Shown here piece after piece: positions 38,677-51,203 of a stretch of 64,000 bases of DNA (positions within the stretch are counted from its first letter, which is position 1; each line of letters starts with the position of its first letter). Source of the DNA: Paramecium tetraurelia (taxonomy: Eukaryota; Ciliophora; Oligohymenophorea; Peniculida; Parameciidae). The DNA lies in assembly GCF_000165425.1 (NCBI RefSeq), contig NW_001799462.1, forward strand, positions 1 through 64,000, given 5' to 3'. Below the pieces are notes generated by a model, which saw nothing but the letters and a program-made list of their open reading frames with translations, was not told the DNA's origin and made no database searches. The position numbers and the translations under genes were made by a program.

Positions 38677-39298
38677 AAATTTATTATTTAATTATGTTAG
38701 ATTTGATTAATTTGCTATGTCATACTACTATATTTTAATTAATTCATCATATCAATTGATCAATTATCATTCTAGTGATCCATAAATAAAGAACTAGACC
38801 CACATCATGAAATGCCTAAATATCATATTTATATGATATCATAAGTATACTAATATTATAAGATTTAATTTGCAATTTTGATTTATATAGATATATATTC
38901 TAACTTTCCATAGAGTTTAGATTTAAGATCCAATGAATATTTATTTTTCATATATTTTTATACCCTTTTTCTAAATTCAAATTATAAATTTCAAATTTGA
39001 TCAGATCGAGGACGATAAGGAAATATTAATGTAATCGAAATCAAAGGGCGTTTAGTCTGATAATTGTTGGAGTGTATTAAAGAACTACCCAAAAATAATA
39101 AAAAAATAACTACTCTGCAAATTGAACCAAAATAAATAAAATTCCAAATAAACTTAAGTATATATTACATAAAATATACAGTTTTTTTGGGATTTAGTTA
39201 TTACATCAATTTTACATATTGAGTGATGACTTAATTGGATTTCATTAATTAAATTATTGAATTGTTATCAAGACCTACTTTTCATTTGAATTTTAGAA
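38677..39298. other. Intergenic stretch, nothing recognised
   Basis: 622 AT-rich bases between the divergent GH31 and Myb-like genes. I saw no protein-like frame, RNA gene or repeat. It is long enough to hold two separate promoters. Confidence 0.5.
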
Positions 39299-40273
39299 AT
39301 GGGTGAGTTTTCAGACTTTTCTATAGAAAATTATCGAAGTTTATTGATTCAATTAAATTGAATAAAAAAAGGAATGAAACTGCTTAATCAGCTTTTATGG
39401 AGATCCATCAATTGCAAATTAAAAAGATTTAACAATTTTATAAATACTATTTAAATATCCCAAATAATATAAGAATTCACATAGGTGGATAGCACAAGTG
39501 GATGTAAATGAGTTAAATGATTTTTCAATATAAATTACCTTTCGTCATTAACACTGATATTCAACTCTATAAATTGGAATTAAAATAAAAATAAAAAATC
39601 ATTAATAATCATAAAATAATATAAATGATAAACTATGTGGATACTTATGAAGATTAAAAACTAGTGTAGTTTGAGGAAGAACTTGAATTATTTGGGTTTT
39701 TGAGTTCGCCAAATACTCTAATTTTGTCGGACCAAGGTTCAAGCTCTTGCGTTGATTAAGGTAGCTAATAATATAAAATATCTCAGATTCGAATTTATCG
39801 ACTCCTTAACAGCAAGGAATTCAAAAGATAAAATTGCCAATCCAAAGAAGACGTCCTCCAAAACGAATTCAATACACTTATCATAAGAAAAAGAAGCGTC
39901 CTGCACCTAAACCCATTATCCATATAAAAGAAAATGGATTGAAGGTGTGCCTCGTTATGGAGAAACCCAAATCCAATGCCCATCCTTTCTCCAACATTGA
40001 AGATAAGAGAATTTTGGAGCTCGTTCTTAAGATAGGACCCAAGTTTTACAAAATATCAAAATCATTTCCAGGCAAGAGTGTCAGCATGGTCAAGAATCGG
40101 TATTACAAATACCTTCGTTATAGATGGGATGAAGTTATGGGAAGGTAATTTGAATTTAAATATCATTTAGTGAGTATAGACACATGAATTCTCTTCCTGA
40201 AGATCAGCCCTGTGAAGGTCAAAATGAATTCAGATTGGATGATATGAGTGATGAACTTGAATCTGAATGTTGA
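39299..40273 (+). CDS. Myb/SANT-like DNA-binding protein
   Basis: Three introns (20, 26, 26 bases) give 300 residues. A single Myb-like repeat lies near residues 205-260: HPFSNIEDKRILELVLKIG, FYKISKSFPGKS and MVKNRYYKYLRYRW, fitting the acidic first helix and the recognition helix with NRY. Before it is a basic stretch (RRRPPKRIQ, HKKKKRPAPKP) that can serve as nuclear signal or DNA contact. The N-terminal 100 residues are Gln/Lys-rich with no known domain. An alternative start at 39625 would drop them; the upstream frame is open and protein-like after a 20-base intron, so I preferred 39299. It is likely a nuclear regulator; its targets are unknown. Confidence 0.75.
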
Positions 40274-40618
40274 GTGCGTTCAAGAAAATCAGTATAGTGA
40301 CTATATATTTTGTTTACATCGAGTTATATAATATATTTTACTTTTATTATAAATTATTCAGTTTTTTCATCCTAAAGGGTAATAAATGTTTTATTAGATT
40401 TATTTTAAATTTATTTAAATTTTTCAACATAATCCATCAGAATTCATTTATATATATAAAAATATAAACATAAACATAATAATAAGTACTTAAAATTTGT
40501 ATTAAAAGAAAATATTATATTCCCATAATCATCATATATAATATATTATATATTAATTGGCATAATTCAAAATCAATTATTTTCTCATTTTCTATTATTT
40601 TTAATATTGAAGTTAACA
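40274..40618. other. Intergenic stretch
   Basis: 345 very AT-rich bases with T runs, lying between two plus-strand genes. It should contain the 3' end of the Myb-like gene and the promoter of the next one. No specific signal was recognised. Confidence 0.5.
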
Positions 40619-42654
40619 ATGGAATCTATTATTAATACATATATGTATGTTGTTCATAAAATAAAAAATAATATAGGAAGAAAGATGAGCAATAGATTTA
40701 GGAACAACCTTGTCAACCATTGATTAATATTCTACTCTATAATAAGCTTGAGAGAACAGCCAAAACATATGCAGAAGTGATGGCTGTCGAGAAATTACAA
40801 AATAAAATAAAACAACTTTAATAATTCAAACAATTTTTGATTGTTGAAGAACAGCAATAATCCAATCAATTTATAAAAGAATTAGAACAAAAGTACAACA
40901 ATACTGACTAGGAAGTATAGTTTCAAGTAGCAAAATAAGAATATTAGTATATTTAGACTCGTTTGTAGCAAATGCTATCGAATGAAAATTAATAGTTTAT
41001 TCAGTCTGTACGTACTCAATAGGTTATTTTATTTAGTACATGTTATCCAATTAAAATCAGAGAATTGATTGTGATGAATAACTAAAAAACAGTTTTTTAG
41101 AGTATTTGAAGAAATTCTATTTTTCATCTTTGATAAATTTTCATAATTTATAATAAGTAGATGGCAAGAACACTGACTAATAAGGATAATTATTATAATA
41201 AAGTATGAAAGACTATTCTCAAAGATTATCGCAACATCTGTACTTTCTTTTGCTTAAAGAAGAAGATCCCTATTTGAAATAACTATTGAGTTTTATTTTA
41301 ATTACTAGAACCCAAAAAAATTTGGTAATGATAGAAATCTTAAATAATTATATTCAATCATTAATTCCCTCCTAACAATAAAATGTTATTAACGGTCTGA
41401 AACAAATTATAATTATTTTTCCGGAATTACAAGACTTATTTTACATGATTATAAGAGCCCTCATGTAAAGAACCTCCTTGGATGGCAAAGTTGAATTGGA
41501 TGAAAAATAATTTGAAACTATTTTATTAATTTTAGATGTTTCAATTCCTAAGCCCATTTGTTTTGTTTAAGCCTTAAGTGAAGCAAGTTCCAAAATCCTA
41601 AGACAAATATTATTGATTTATAAATGTGATTGTTCCAAAGATTTTTTAATTAGCTAATAAAAAAGATTAGTTTATCTTTTGTAAGTTGAGGTCAATTAGT
41701 AGATTATAAAGGAATTGACTTCAATTCTAGAGCAACTTCGATCGATAAAACTGAAGTTATTAATTGAGAGAATTATTGAATTTCATCAAAAAATGGAGAA
41801 GGATATATCCTTAGAGTATTTGGAATTCGAAGTATTTTTACCCCAAGATTAAGAAGTACTTAGTAAACATACACAATTTGCTAATTAACAAAGGAATTAT
41901 TACTAACAACCATAATAGTAGATCCCATAACAATTTTAAAATTAAAAATTCTAGTAAGCACAACCTCAATAACAATAACAATAACAATAAGTAAGATTTA
42001 TATCAAACAAAATTTCCATTTCAATTATTTATTAATTTCTGAATATCATATCTATGGCTTCTAAATTAGATTCCAAATAAATAGATGCTAAACAATATGA
42101 GTAAAAATTTATTCAATTTTAGTGAGTTGTCATCATTAATTTCTGATGAAGTTGGAAGTTTTGGCACAACATACGACCCCACTCTATTTCCTATTAGATA
42201 GAAAATTAGAGATGCTTTAGTTTATTTATTGCAGCTATAAAAATTAGAGTTGAAGTCATTCGAAAATTTGTGGTATTTATCAGAATAATTAAAACTTTAT
42301 TTGGAAAGAGCAACCAATGACATTCAAATAAACTCACAAAGAAAATAAACATTCCCTTTTTTGAATTCGATTATCTCTACTTATAAAAATCCAATCAAAG
42401 AATCAATTGAGTATACATAACTAAAAACTGAAATACTGAAAGAGCAATACTGGAATGTTAGAGATACTCTTCATATTGAATTTCATAACATGATGAAAAT
42501 AATTGAAAATTATGATGGCACAAATTAATAGAATTTTTTATAAATTGCGAGAATACATTATTAGGTAGAGTTCAAATAATATTTGGAAAAATTGAAAAAT
42601 GTAGGATCTAATCAAGTTAAAAGCGCAGTAAACTTAATAATTTAGACTTAATGA
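40619..42654 (+). CDS. Coiled-coil protein of unknown function
   Basis: Three introns (32, 29, 22 bases) give 650 residues. The first 150 residues are coiled coil (ERTAKTYAEVMAVEKLQNKIKQ). A compact helical region follows (YFLLLKEEDPYLKQLLSF, PELQDLFYMIIRALM), then a Gln-rich stretch encoded by CAA/TAA repeats near 41965-41992, and a helical C-terminus (LFPIRQKIRDALVYLLQLQK). The last intron (22 bases, near 42103-42124) joins what otherwise looks like a separate ORF starting at 42097. No known family was recognised; the helical middle may be an adaptor or nucleoporin-like fold, but that is a guess. Confidence 0.7.
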
Positions 42655-43035
42655 GTTGAATATTCAATAATTGAATTCCATTTATATATCTTAATTGCCT
42701 TAATATTAAAATTATTCTAGAACTTTGCTTTTCATCTTTAGCAAAGGGTTTGCTCTAATTCCAATGACATTCTAAGAGAGTTGGTTGAGTAAAGATAAAT
42801 ATTGACTAGATCAATATAATAGTGAATACAATGAATAAAACTTTTATAATTTATTATCCTAAATCATTAGATTTATTGTAAGAATATATATTTCTAATAT
42901 TTCAATACACTTCTGATAATCCATAAAGTCTGGTATTCATATTGATGTTTGGGAGGAGATGGCTTACTTCTTAATTCTATAAATTCCCAATTATAGAAAT
43001 ATGTTAATGAAGTATTATAAATAAGTATTTAATAA
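42655..43035. other. Intergenic stretch
   Basis: 381 AT-rich bases between two plus-strand genes, with no recognised feature. Confidence 0.5.
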
Positions 43036-45666
43036 ATGCTTAAGATAAATGTCGAAGTAAATCAACTCAAAACATATCATTCAATTGAAGTGTAAACTAA
43101 TCAAAAGGGCACTAATATTTTGCAATTACTCTTCAACAAATTGGATTTGGATTAGGAGATCAGAAAAAGCATCTAGTGTGTTTTAAAGGTGGAGAATACT
43201 AAAGTGGATCCCAATTTAACAATTAGTGCACTTGAAATTCACACTTATTCATAAGTGTAAGTTGTTTTCTCAAAATTAATCACGATCGAGTGTGACCATT
43301 AACATTTAGGCTTAATAAAATTTGATACAGAAGCGTTCGACTCGATTAATTAGTTTAGAAGCCATTTGATCACAAATTTAGTAAAGATCAAATCATGTGA
43401 GATCTTAGTATTTAATTTATAAAATGGAACTAAATTTGAAAATGAGGCATGGGCTAAATATGGGGTATTTAATAATTTAAAGGTGGGACTCTAAATTACA
43501 AATGTATAGAAATTCAAATTCAACGATACCATTCACCAATTGAAGCTAGACGTCTTCTTACCTGTAGCAAAGATTATTGTTTACTTTAAGAATGAATTTA
43601 AAATTAACGATGACATCATTACTTTTAAGCAAAATGACTTATGGATAACCCCGGATAAAATTTACTATCAATTAAAGCCTGATGGAGAAAACATTTGGTT
43701 TGCAGAGGTTTAAAAAGAGTTTAATTTTAAAATCAACGAGGAGCCCCAAGAGGCAAAGCAGATCAAAATACATAAGGATAAGGGTGTTTTTGATTTAATT
43801 AGAATTGTGAGAGAAATTTTTAAAATAGAGAAAACTATTCCAATAAAATTAGAGTATAAGATGAATAACAATTTTCTTGACATAAACAATTTGCTGAAAC
43901 AAGAATGGATACAAACTTTTAGTCATTTACATCTGACCAGAGATACATCTGACAATAAGATCAACATTATGTTGTTAGATAAAAGCACTCATAAGAAGTA
44001 AATCGAGAGAGTGGATGTAAATTCAACTCTAGCTGATTTAGATAAGTTCATATCACCTAATGAAAACATTTCCTATTATGTGGGTGATGACAAGAAGCCT
44101 AGAACTAGAACATTGAGTCTAAATACATTAGATTTGTAATCTGAGAGCGTAATTCATTACCAAATTACCATCAATCAAGATAATCGATAGCATTCTTTTG
44201 GGTTTGATGTTTAAAAAAATAGTTAATATATAGAATAGTATTCCCAAATACATTAGCCAAGTGAAGAGACACTCAATATTAAATTTACAAATAAAAACAC
44301 AAAGATCTCTGTTGATGTTCCTGTTGACTCTTCTACAACTGTTGGTGAAGCATTACAAAAAATTATTATGAATGAAACTTTTTCAGAACTAAGGTTCTAT
44401 AAAGTTCTCTTTAACAATGAAAAGGTTGAGATGAATACTAAATTTGAGAGTTTAAATATCTCTACGAATTATTTACTATTATACTTCACTGAATTTATAA
44501 AAGTACAAGCCTATGTAGAACAAATTGTCTAAACAATTACTATCGATTAGAACTCTTCAATTAATCAATTAGAATAACAATTTAGAACGGAGTTAAAGAT
44601 TGATAATTCCTTGTATCTTGAGTTGAGTAGTTCTGAAAACAAGAACTAGAAATTGAAGGACTTTTTAATTAAAAATCCAAATTATAAATTTGAGTTTAAG
44701 AAAAAACAAGAAGTCATAGCATAGACAAAACCATAAATAAAGTAACTAGAGTTCTCTGTATTCATAGTTAGTCTTAATACTCAAAAATAAATTATGGTCC
44801 AATAGAATAGTGTCTGCTAGTCTCTTTTTGATAAAATCAAGTATTAATATAATTTGCCGAAAAATCAAGTAATTAAATTGATGGTGGGTGATAAATTGAT
44901 TGATCCAAAGGAAACTATTGTAAATATCAGTAATTTAATAATACAAACTAAAAAGTAATTGACAGCTGAGTTTCTAACCTACTTAGAGTTGGATTTTGAA
45001 AATCTCACAACAAAACACACTTAAAAAGTTTAAGCAAACCTCGAGGATACATTAGAGTAGGTTGCATGTTAAAACAAGATGATTGGGTGGACCTTCACTT
45101 GCCAGTAGAATAAGTTAGATGTGTCGAACTAAATAAAGGATTAACCTATAGAAAACAATTCTAAAATCTAGTATCAAGAGAAATTAATTACTTTTGAAAG
45201 CAGTAGGAGTGGATAGAAGTACGAAGTAAAAGTGCAACCAGAGGATACTCTAAACATATTGATAGATCGACTAGATGTGCAAATCCATAAAATTTATCAT
45301 AGGGATGATGCACTGGAATTGACAACGAAGATTAAAAATATAGATTTGAGTAGTGGGGACAAATTGATATTCGACGATAAAGAAGATCTTAATTAACCAT
45401 CTGGAAACTTTTCTGATGTATACGAAAAGTATAGTGTCAAAGTTTAAGTTGGAGAAAGGGAACTAACTTATCTTAGTCATCCAAATTTGATTATTGGTAT
45501 CTTAAAACAAACAATTTATAATTAAATGATAAAAGATCAAGGAATAGAAATCAGTAAATATTGTTTGATGCAGAATGGTCTAGTTTTGGATGATTAGCAA
45601 ATAATATCTAATCTGTGCAAGAATAATCTAGTCGAATTAGTATTTGCGTTGAATTAAACTTAATGA
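43036..45666 (+). CDS. Array of ubiquitin-like folds, unknown protein
   Basis: An intronless frame of 876 residues, unusual here for its length without introns. It consists of successive 80-100-residue beta-rich segments, each with a strand pair, a helix with hydrophobic spacing and a final short strand. Examples are QITINQDNRQHSFGF..., FIVSLNTQKQIMVQQNSVCQSL, and the last segment KYSVKVQVGERELTYLSHPN ... KYCLMQNGLVLDD ... VELVFAL, which is very close to a ubiquitin-like pattern (two strands, helix, QNG(x)LDD turn). I count about eight or nine segments. No terminal Gly-Gly is present, so it is not a polyubiquitin precursor. Function is unknown. It lies 88 bases before a kinase gene. Confidence 0.75.
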
Positions 45667-45754
45667 GGCTAATGATTATCAATTAATATTATGAATGGTA
45701 TGTTCACATTTTCAAGAGTGAAAGTAATTATAATATTTTTTAATTATAAAATTA

Positions 45755-47168
45755 ATGTTTTAAGGAGAGGATGTTGACTTCCTGGAAGAGATGTATAAAA
45801 TAAAGGAAATCGGAAAGATCGGAGAGGGAAGCTTCGGAAAAGTATATAAGGCAATCGACTTAACCGATAATACAGAGTGTGCTGTCAAGGTTTAGACAGT
45901 TGTGATTATTTAGGTTGTTTCTAAAACACTTTTCAAAGATGCTCAAGTCGAGTCAGATATATATTAGTAGTTAAATCATCCTCATATTGTCTAATGCAAA
46001 AGAGTACTTTAGCATTCTTATGAAGATAACAGAAAATAAGAATTAATTTTTTTTAATTATGGAACTAATGAAAGGAGGAACCTTAGCTTAGCGTATGAAA
46101 CAAGAACATACCGACGAAGAGTTCGCCATTATAATGAAAGGAATTCTCATGGCAGTTCACTATTTGCACGAGAAGAGAATCATTCACAGAGACCTCAAAC
46201 CAGAAAACATCATGTTTGCCTCCACTGACATAAGGACTGTTAAGATTGCTGATTTTGGTTTAAGTTTCAAGTTTGCATCCGAAGGCATGTTCTATAGTTT
46301 GCTCAATAAAAAATGTGGAACCATCATTTACATGGCACCAGAGTAATTTAAAGAGAAATTTGTACTCACTTATAATTAATAGATAGTATAGTAAATAAAT
46401 TGATTCTTGGAGTTGTGGAGTTATTATGTACATGCTCTTGAATTCTGGTTAGCATCCATTTTATAATAAGAATGAAACCAGAGAATAAGTAATCAAGAAA
46501 ATTATGAATCCTGTCTGGCATTTCTCAGATGGCATGAATCCGTTGGCAAAAGATCTCATTTAAAAGCTGACTACAATTGAACCCATTGAAAGGTATAGTG
46601 TTGGATAGGCATTGATTCATCCCTGGATTACTCGTAATTTCCAGGATAAAATACCTTTAACCTATAATGAACAAATCCATTAGTTTATCAAAGATCAATA
46701 AATTAGAAATGTAAATACAGCAATTTATAATTATAGCAATTTAAGTTGCTCTTCTTTTTATAGTATCTAATGAAGAATTGTCCCATTTAGTAACCCTATC
46801 CTGATGATGAGATATTATAAAAGTTGAGTGATAAGAAAAAGCTATAATAACAGTATTAATCCTTGCCAAATCCTCAATCACAAAAGCAAAGGGTTTTGTC
46901 AAATAATCAAAAAATCAAAAATCTGAGATCCACAAGTCCCAAAGATCAGAAATCAAGGTAAAAATCCAAATCAAAGCCAAAGACTTCTTTTGAGAATTTG
47001 AATACCCTTGAAGATTAGAGATATACTATAGCTTCCTTCAAAAAGTGTTTTTAACAAAAAGCCACTGTGAGACCAAAAACAATCGAGGAAGCCTTAAATG
47101 AGAATTCAGCTAAATCCAGATAATTTATTAAACAAAAATTAGAGTTGCCTCCATTAAAAAAAAAATGA
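45755..47168 (+). CDS. CAMK-like serine/threonine protein kinase
   Basis: Four introns (24, 22, 25, 26 bases) give 438 residues. The kinase domain is complete: [104 protein letters not shown]. Order and spacing are typical of calcium-dependent/CAMK kinases of ciliates. The C-terminal 130 residues are Lys/Gln/Ser-rich without EF hands, so no calcium-binding module is seen and it is not a classic CDPK. The start at 45755 gives a short [14 protein letters not shown] lead-in. Substrates are unknown. Confidence 0.9.
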
Positions 47169-47288
47169 TTTTCAATTACTCTATCAATCTTTAAAGAATA
47201 TTATTTTTTTTATTTAAATATAATAATATACTTATAAAAAAAGACACTTTTTGAAGTAAGAGCGTATATTCATAATTGTGTAAAAGAA

Positions 47289-50187
47289 TCATTTAAAACC
47301 AGGCAGAACTTTTGGCTTTTACAATATCAGCTACTTACGTTTGTTTAAGTACTTAGTTGACACAAATCCTAATCTTAAATAGAATCTTAAGTATATTGAT
47401 TTATTTTTACCTCTGCAAATGATTACACTCTCTTCCACACTTTTTGTGAAATGCTTACATTCTATTGACAAATCTTTTAAATTCTGTAAATGTGACTGAG
47501 TTATTCTTATTTAATTTTTTAATCAATTCAATAAACTCAGGAACATTTTGAAGATTGTCAAACATAGTTAGCAAAATATTCTCAGTTAATTCTGATGCTA
47601 ACTCATAGCCAGGTGTTCTATTGATGGCTTTTTATATAATTTCATGTTCATGCTACTCAGGAAGATCATGTAAAACTTAATCTGACATCAATTGCTCATC
47701 TTCTTGATTCTATTGAAATTATTGCAGTCTCAAATCATCGTTTGATTTTATTTTAAAAGAAGTGTTTTCTCTTGGAGTCAAACTCTAGAATTAATTAGCA
47801 GTACTTGTATACATTTTACGATGGTTAATCTTCTAATGTTTCTCCTCTTATCTTTCGAAAATTCTCTATTTCAAAGATTGAGATTATTTGGGTTGCTAAT
47901 TATCAAGAGTATGTAATGATAATTAACGACCTAATAATTGAGAATTTTCAGATTCTGATTTGACGCTTTGTAATTTATTTTTTATTAATGCTGAAGAAGG
48001 GGAAGGGGAGGGTAATGGAAATGATCCTGTTATTGTAGAATTTAGATGGTGTTGGGAGATTTAATTTCTAGGAGATTGTATATTAGAATTACTATTTGAT
48101 TGAATAGGAGTAACAATATTGCCTGAAGTGCCTAAAGAATTAAAGTGAAAAGTGCTACTAGTTGTTAATTATTAAGAATTATTTTTATTATATGTACCCA
48201 TGATTCTAATGTTATCTATTTATTCAGTTGTTTATTTGTTAAGTACTCTATCTGTTTAAGTTGAAATGTCAATTTTGTGGAGATAATCAGTTTATTAATA
48301 TTAATCTTTGATATTTTTTGAATTTGCTTATTTTTTAGATTTATCAGTTATAGTTTAAGATGATTATTATTATTATTATTATTGTTGTTATTATTTTATT
48401 GAATTTTATCTATTTAAACTCATATTTTACGATGATTTCATTCTTCCATTTGGTGAATTTGGAGACAATTAATTTGATGAAGAATTCTTAATTTTTAATG
48501 TATCCATTTATCTTTAGTTATAATTGGTATTTGATAAATCTTGCTTTTTCTAAGACCCTCCAACTGAAGACATTATCCTATTACTGGGAACTTACCTTTA
48601 ATATGTAATCTATTCAGCAGGTATGCTAACTTTGATAGTAGGCTTATCTATATTCATCTCAATTTCAAATGAATTTTAAAGTGAATTTCTTTAAGTAGTA
48701 AATTATTTGGATTATTTATCCAGAAATCGAGATGAAATAGGTTCTATCTCCTTAGTAACAGTGCTATTATCAATAGCTTCATTCTATAGTAAATCATTCT
48801 CCTCTATATCCTTAATGAGATCAGCAAGATCATTAATTTGCGACGTAGCTTTCTATTCTAAAATGAATTGCATTTGTGTTAATCGTCTTGTTTAATTATT
48901 GGTATCTAGAGCATTAACCAATTTGACTAATCTCTCCATTTATTGTGTTTTCTTTTAAATGATAAAATTTTCCTTGGGAGTGAGTAGAATTTACTATTTT
49001 GAAGATTATTATTATGATTGATCTCTGCTAGTTGTTCTGGGATGAGCAGTCATACCATTAACTACAATTTCATCATTACTGCTCTATGATATATATCCTC
49101 TATCACTGTTCTTTTTTGCAAGTCGTACATAATTGTCTAATTTCGATTTCATTTCCATTCTATCACTCTCCATCTAATAAAACTATTGCTACAACATTCT
49201 ATACTGAATGTCCTTTTAATCATTTTTTATTTCTAATTCCATTATGTAATGTTCTTTCTTGGCAAGATCTGTTTAAATTTACTCTAATTTATTTTTGAGT
49301 GACAAGATGTCATTAACATACTAAGCACAACGACAATCCTCTTTATGCATCACTTTCTTCTTTATTTTCCCTTTCATTTCATTAATTATCTATTATTGCT
49401 TATCCTTTTCCTCCTATTTATGCTTCATCTTTTAAATCACAGCTATAGCAGTCTGTTACTGAATCTAGTGTATATGCTACTGAAGAAATTGAACAGTGTT
49501 ATCATAGTTTTAAACTCCAAAATTATCTGGATTCACTGACTTTAATACTTACTCCAAGTTTAATCTTCTAAATTGTATATCTGAAATTATTAAATCAACA
49601 TCTCCAGGCTTGCCTTAATATTCTATATCCAATTATTTCTTGCTAGCAATTGCTTCACCCAACATAGCTATTGTATCATTTGTATATTCTAACCATTCTC
49701 TAATTTCTTCTTCATTCTTCAAAAATTAACTCGATGATTTTTAACAATTTTCATAATAATCTATTACAGTACTTGTACCAACATCTTAAAATCCTTTAAG
49801 GTTGCGAGGCTTTTATTCTTTGCATTTATAATCACACCAGGGTATTTAGTGGATGTTCTTAACTTATTCACCATTGCCTAATTAGTCTAAAACTGAAACA
49901 CTTCCCAATTGTAAGGCATTCACAAACTCAGGGATTTTTGTTGCCACAACAACCTGTTGAGGTTCTATGGGCTGAACTTTTAATTGAGAATTCTCGACCA
50001 TTTCTCTAATTATCATAAAGAGCTTGTCCATTACATTCCCAATTTCTAAATTGATTTCTCTTTGAACAATCAAAATACATTCTGAAAATACTTCATAACA
50101 CTCCATCAAGATTTTAGAATTCGGTTGTTTACTCTTCTTCGATAAATGATCGACAATAATTTAAAGTTTTTTTAGTTATTCTTCCAT
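47289..50187 (-). CDS. Large coiled-coil, low-complexity protein
   Basis: One 22-base intron near the end decides the stop; the protein is 958 residues. The N-terminal third has helical blocks (EVFSECILIVQREINLEIG) and a central coiled coil with CRCAQYVNDILSLKNK. The middle is Ser/Asn/Gln-rich with a run of about ten glutamines (plus coordinates 48363-48396, pure TAA codons on the coding strand). The C-terminus has PEFIELIKKLNKNNSVTFTE, which resembles one degenerate EF-hand-like helix pair. No family was recognised. Low complexity with coiled coil suggests a scaffold. Its start lies 15 bases from the divergent deacylase gene. Confidence 0.75.
48363..48396 (-). repeat. TAA-codon polyglutamine tract
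   Basis: On the coding (minus) strand this is a CAA/TAA run encoding about ten glutamines within the low-complexity middle of the protein. Under the standard code it would be a block of stops; here it is ordinary coding sequence. Trinucleotide slippage would change its length without shifting the frame. Confidence 0.85.
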
Positions 50188-50202
50188 TTAATAAAATAAG
50201 AA
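50188..50202. promoter_or_regulatory. 15-base divergent start-to-start spacer (coiled-coil / DTD)
   Basis: The start codons of the divergent minus- and plus-strand genes are separated by TTAATAAAATAAGAA only. It is the same length as the spacers at 16423 and 59999. Confidence 0.7.
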
Positions 50203-50739
50203 ATGAGATTAATAATTCAAAGATGTCTCAGCGGTTCGGTGTCTGTTGGAGATTAATTGGTATCTCAAATTGGAAAAGGCTTAGTGGTCCTTCTAGGAGT
50301 ATTGATGCAATTATATGTCTTCAGATTCATGAGAGAGACACAAAGGAGGTGGCTAAGAAGTTGGCCCACAAATTATCCAAAATACGTTTGTGGGAGAAAG
50401 AGAATAAAGCGTGGAATGGATCATGTGTCGATTTCAATTACGAAATACTAATAGTCTCCTAATTCACTTTATACGCTTATATGAAAGGCAATAAACCAGA
50501 TTTCCATTATGCTATGGATGCAGACAAGGCAAGAGTATGACAATTATTATTAACCCAAAGGACTTGTATGAGTATTTCGTTGACGAGTGTGGGAAGGCCT
50601 ACAAGCCGGAGAAAATAAAGAAAGGCGCATTTTAATAATATATGGCTGTGAACATAGTGAATGATGGACCAGTCACTATTGAGATTGATGAGATGGAAGT
50701 GGAGAAATAGTAGAAACAATAGAAATAATAAATATAATA

Positions 50740-50774
<35 letters not shown>

Positions 50775-50815
50775 CATAAGAAGAGGAAGACAATAAGATT
50801 CAAAAGATTAATTGA
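50203..50815 (+). CDS. DTD1: D-aminoacyl-tRNA deacylase with polyglutamine tail
   Basis: Two 26-base introns give 186 residues. The core matches DTD: MRLIIQRCLSGSVSVGDQLV, IGKGLVVLLG, ILIVSQFTLYAYMKGNKPDF (the family SQFTL motif), and NDGPVTIEID (for the NxGPVT motif). The enzyme removes D-amino acids wrongly attached to tRNA. The insertion-free core is normal in length. A tail of about 35 residues follows, mostly glutamine (TAA/TAG codons, 50708-50772) and ending EEEDNKIQKIN; it is not part of the family. The first intron hides the GVGLL-like turn in unspliced frames. The start is decided by homology: ATG-AGA-TTA at 50203. Confidence 0.93.
50706..50773 (+). repeat. TAA/TAG-codon polyglutamine tail
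   Basis: An imperfect then perfect TAA repeat encoding about twenty glutamines at the C-terminus of the deacylase. It ends in a CCATAAGAAGAG stretch (P-Q-E-E). Runs of TAA are a simple-sequence tract that stays in frame when it expands or contracts by whole units. Confidence 0.9.
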
Positions 50816-50854
50816 ATAAACATATATATATATATATGTATATTAAAAAGGAGT

Positions 50855-51157
50855 TCAATTTCCTGGAGCTTCACTTTCTAAGGATCTCATTATTCTCTAA
50901 TGCAAACTGTTGATTGAACTTAACATATGCTATTCGAATTTTAAGAGGAATAATAAATCCTTAGTCATTTACTATTTGCTGGAGAGTTGTCCTTACATTG
51001 CAAACTGCATTTGCTTCAATTTCTCTTTTTTATCCTTTTTGTCACTTTTAGAGAATGGCATATTTAATTTCTCTGGTCTGGTTAACATTTGAGAAGACTT
51101 GACTTCTTCGACAGGTTCATCCTCATTGAAATCGAATGAAATTTCACTTTCTGACAT
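50855..51157 (-). CDS. Small hypothetical protein
   Basis: 100 codons, intronless. The N-terminus is acidic (MSESEISFDFNEDEPVEEV), the middle is basic (KSDKKDKKEKLKQMQ), and the C-terminus is amphipathic (QMTKDLLFLLKFEQHMLSSI). No motif was recognised. A 25-base candidate intron within the gene leads quickly to a stop and was rejected. It is divergent from the gene at 51204 with a 46-base gap. It may be a small adaptor, but there is no evidence for a role. Confidence 0.5.
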
Positions 51158-51203
51158 ATTAATTATAAAGCATCCAATAATTATATTATTATTATTTATA
51201 AAG

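Noticed and set aside
41965-41992. CAA/TAA tract as a microsatellite or repeat element
   Set aside because: It is in frame and encodes Gln within a gene; too short to call a separate element.
42097-42654. Separate 185-residue gene
   Set aside because: A 22-base GTAAAA...TTTTAG intron links it in frame to the preceding coiled-coil gene.
50223-50462. Unspliced alternative frames at the DTD locus
   Set aside because: They are partial out-of-frame readings; the spliced frame from 50203 gives the full deacylase.
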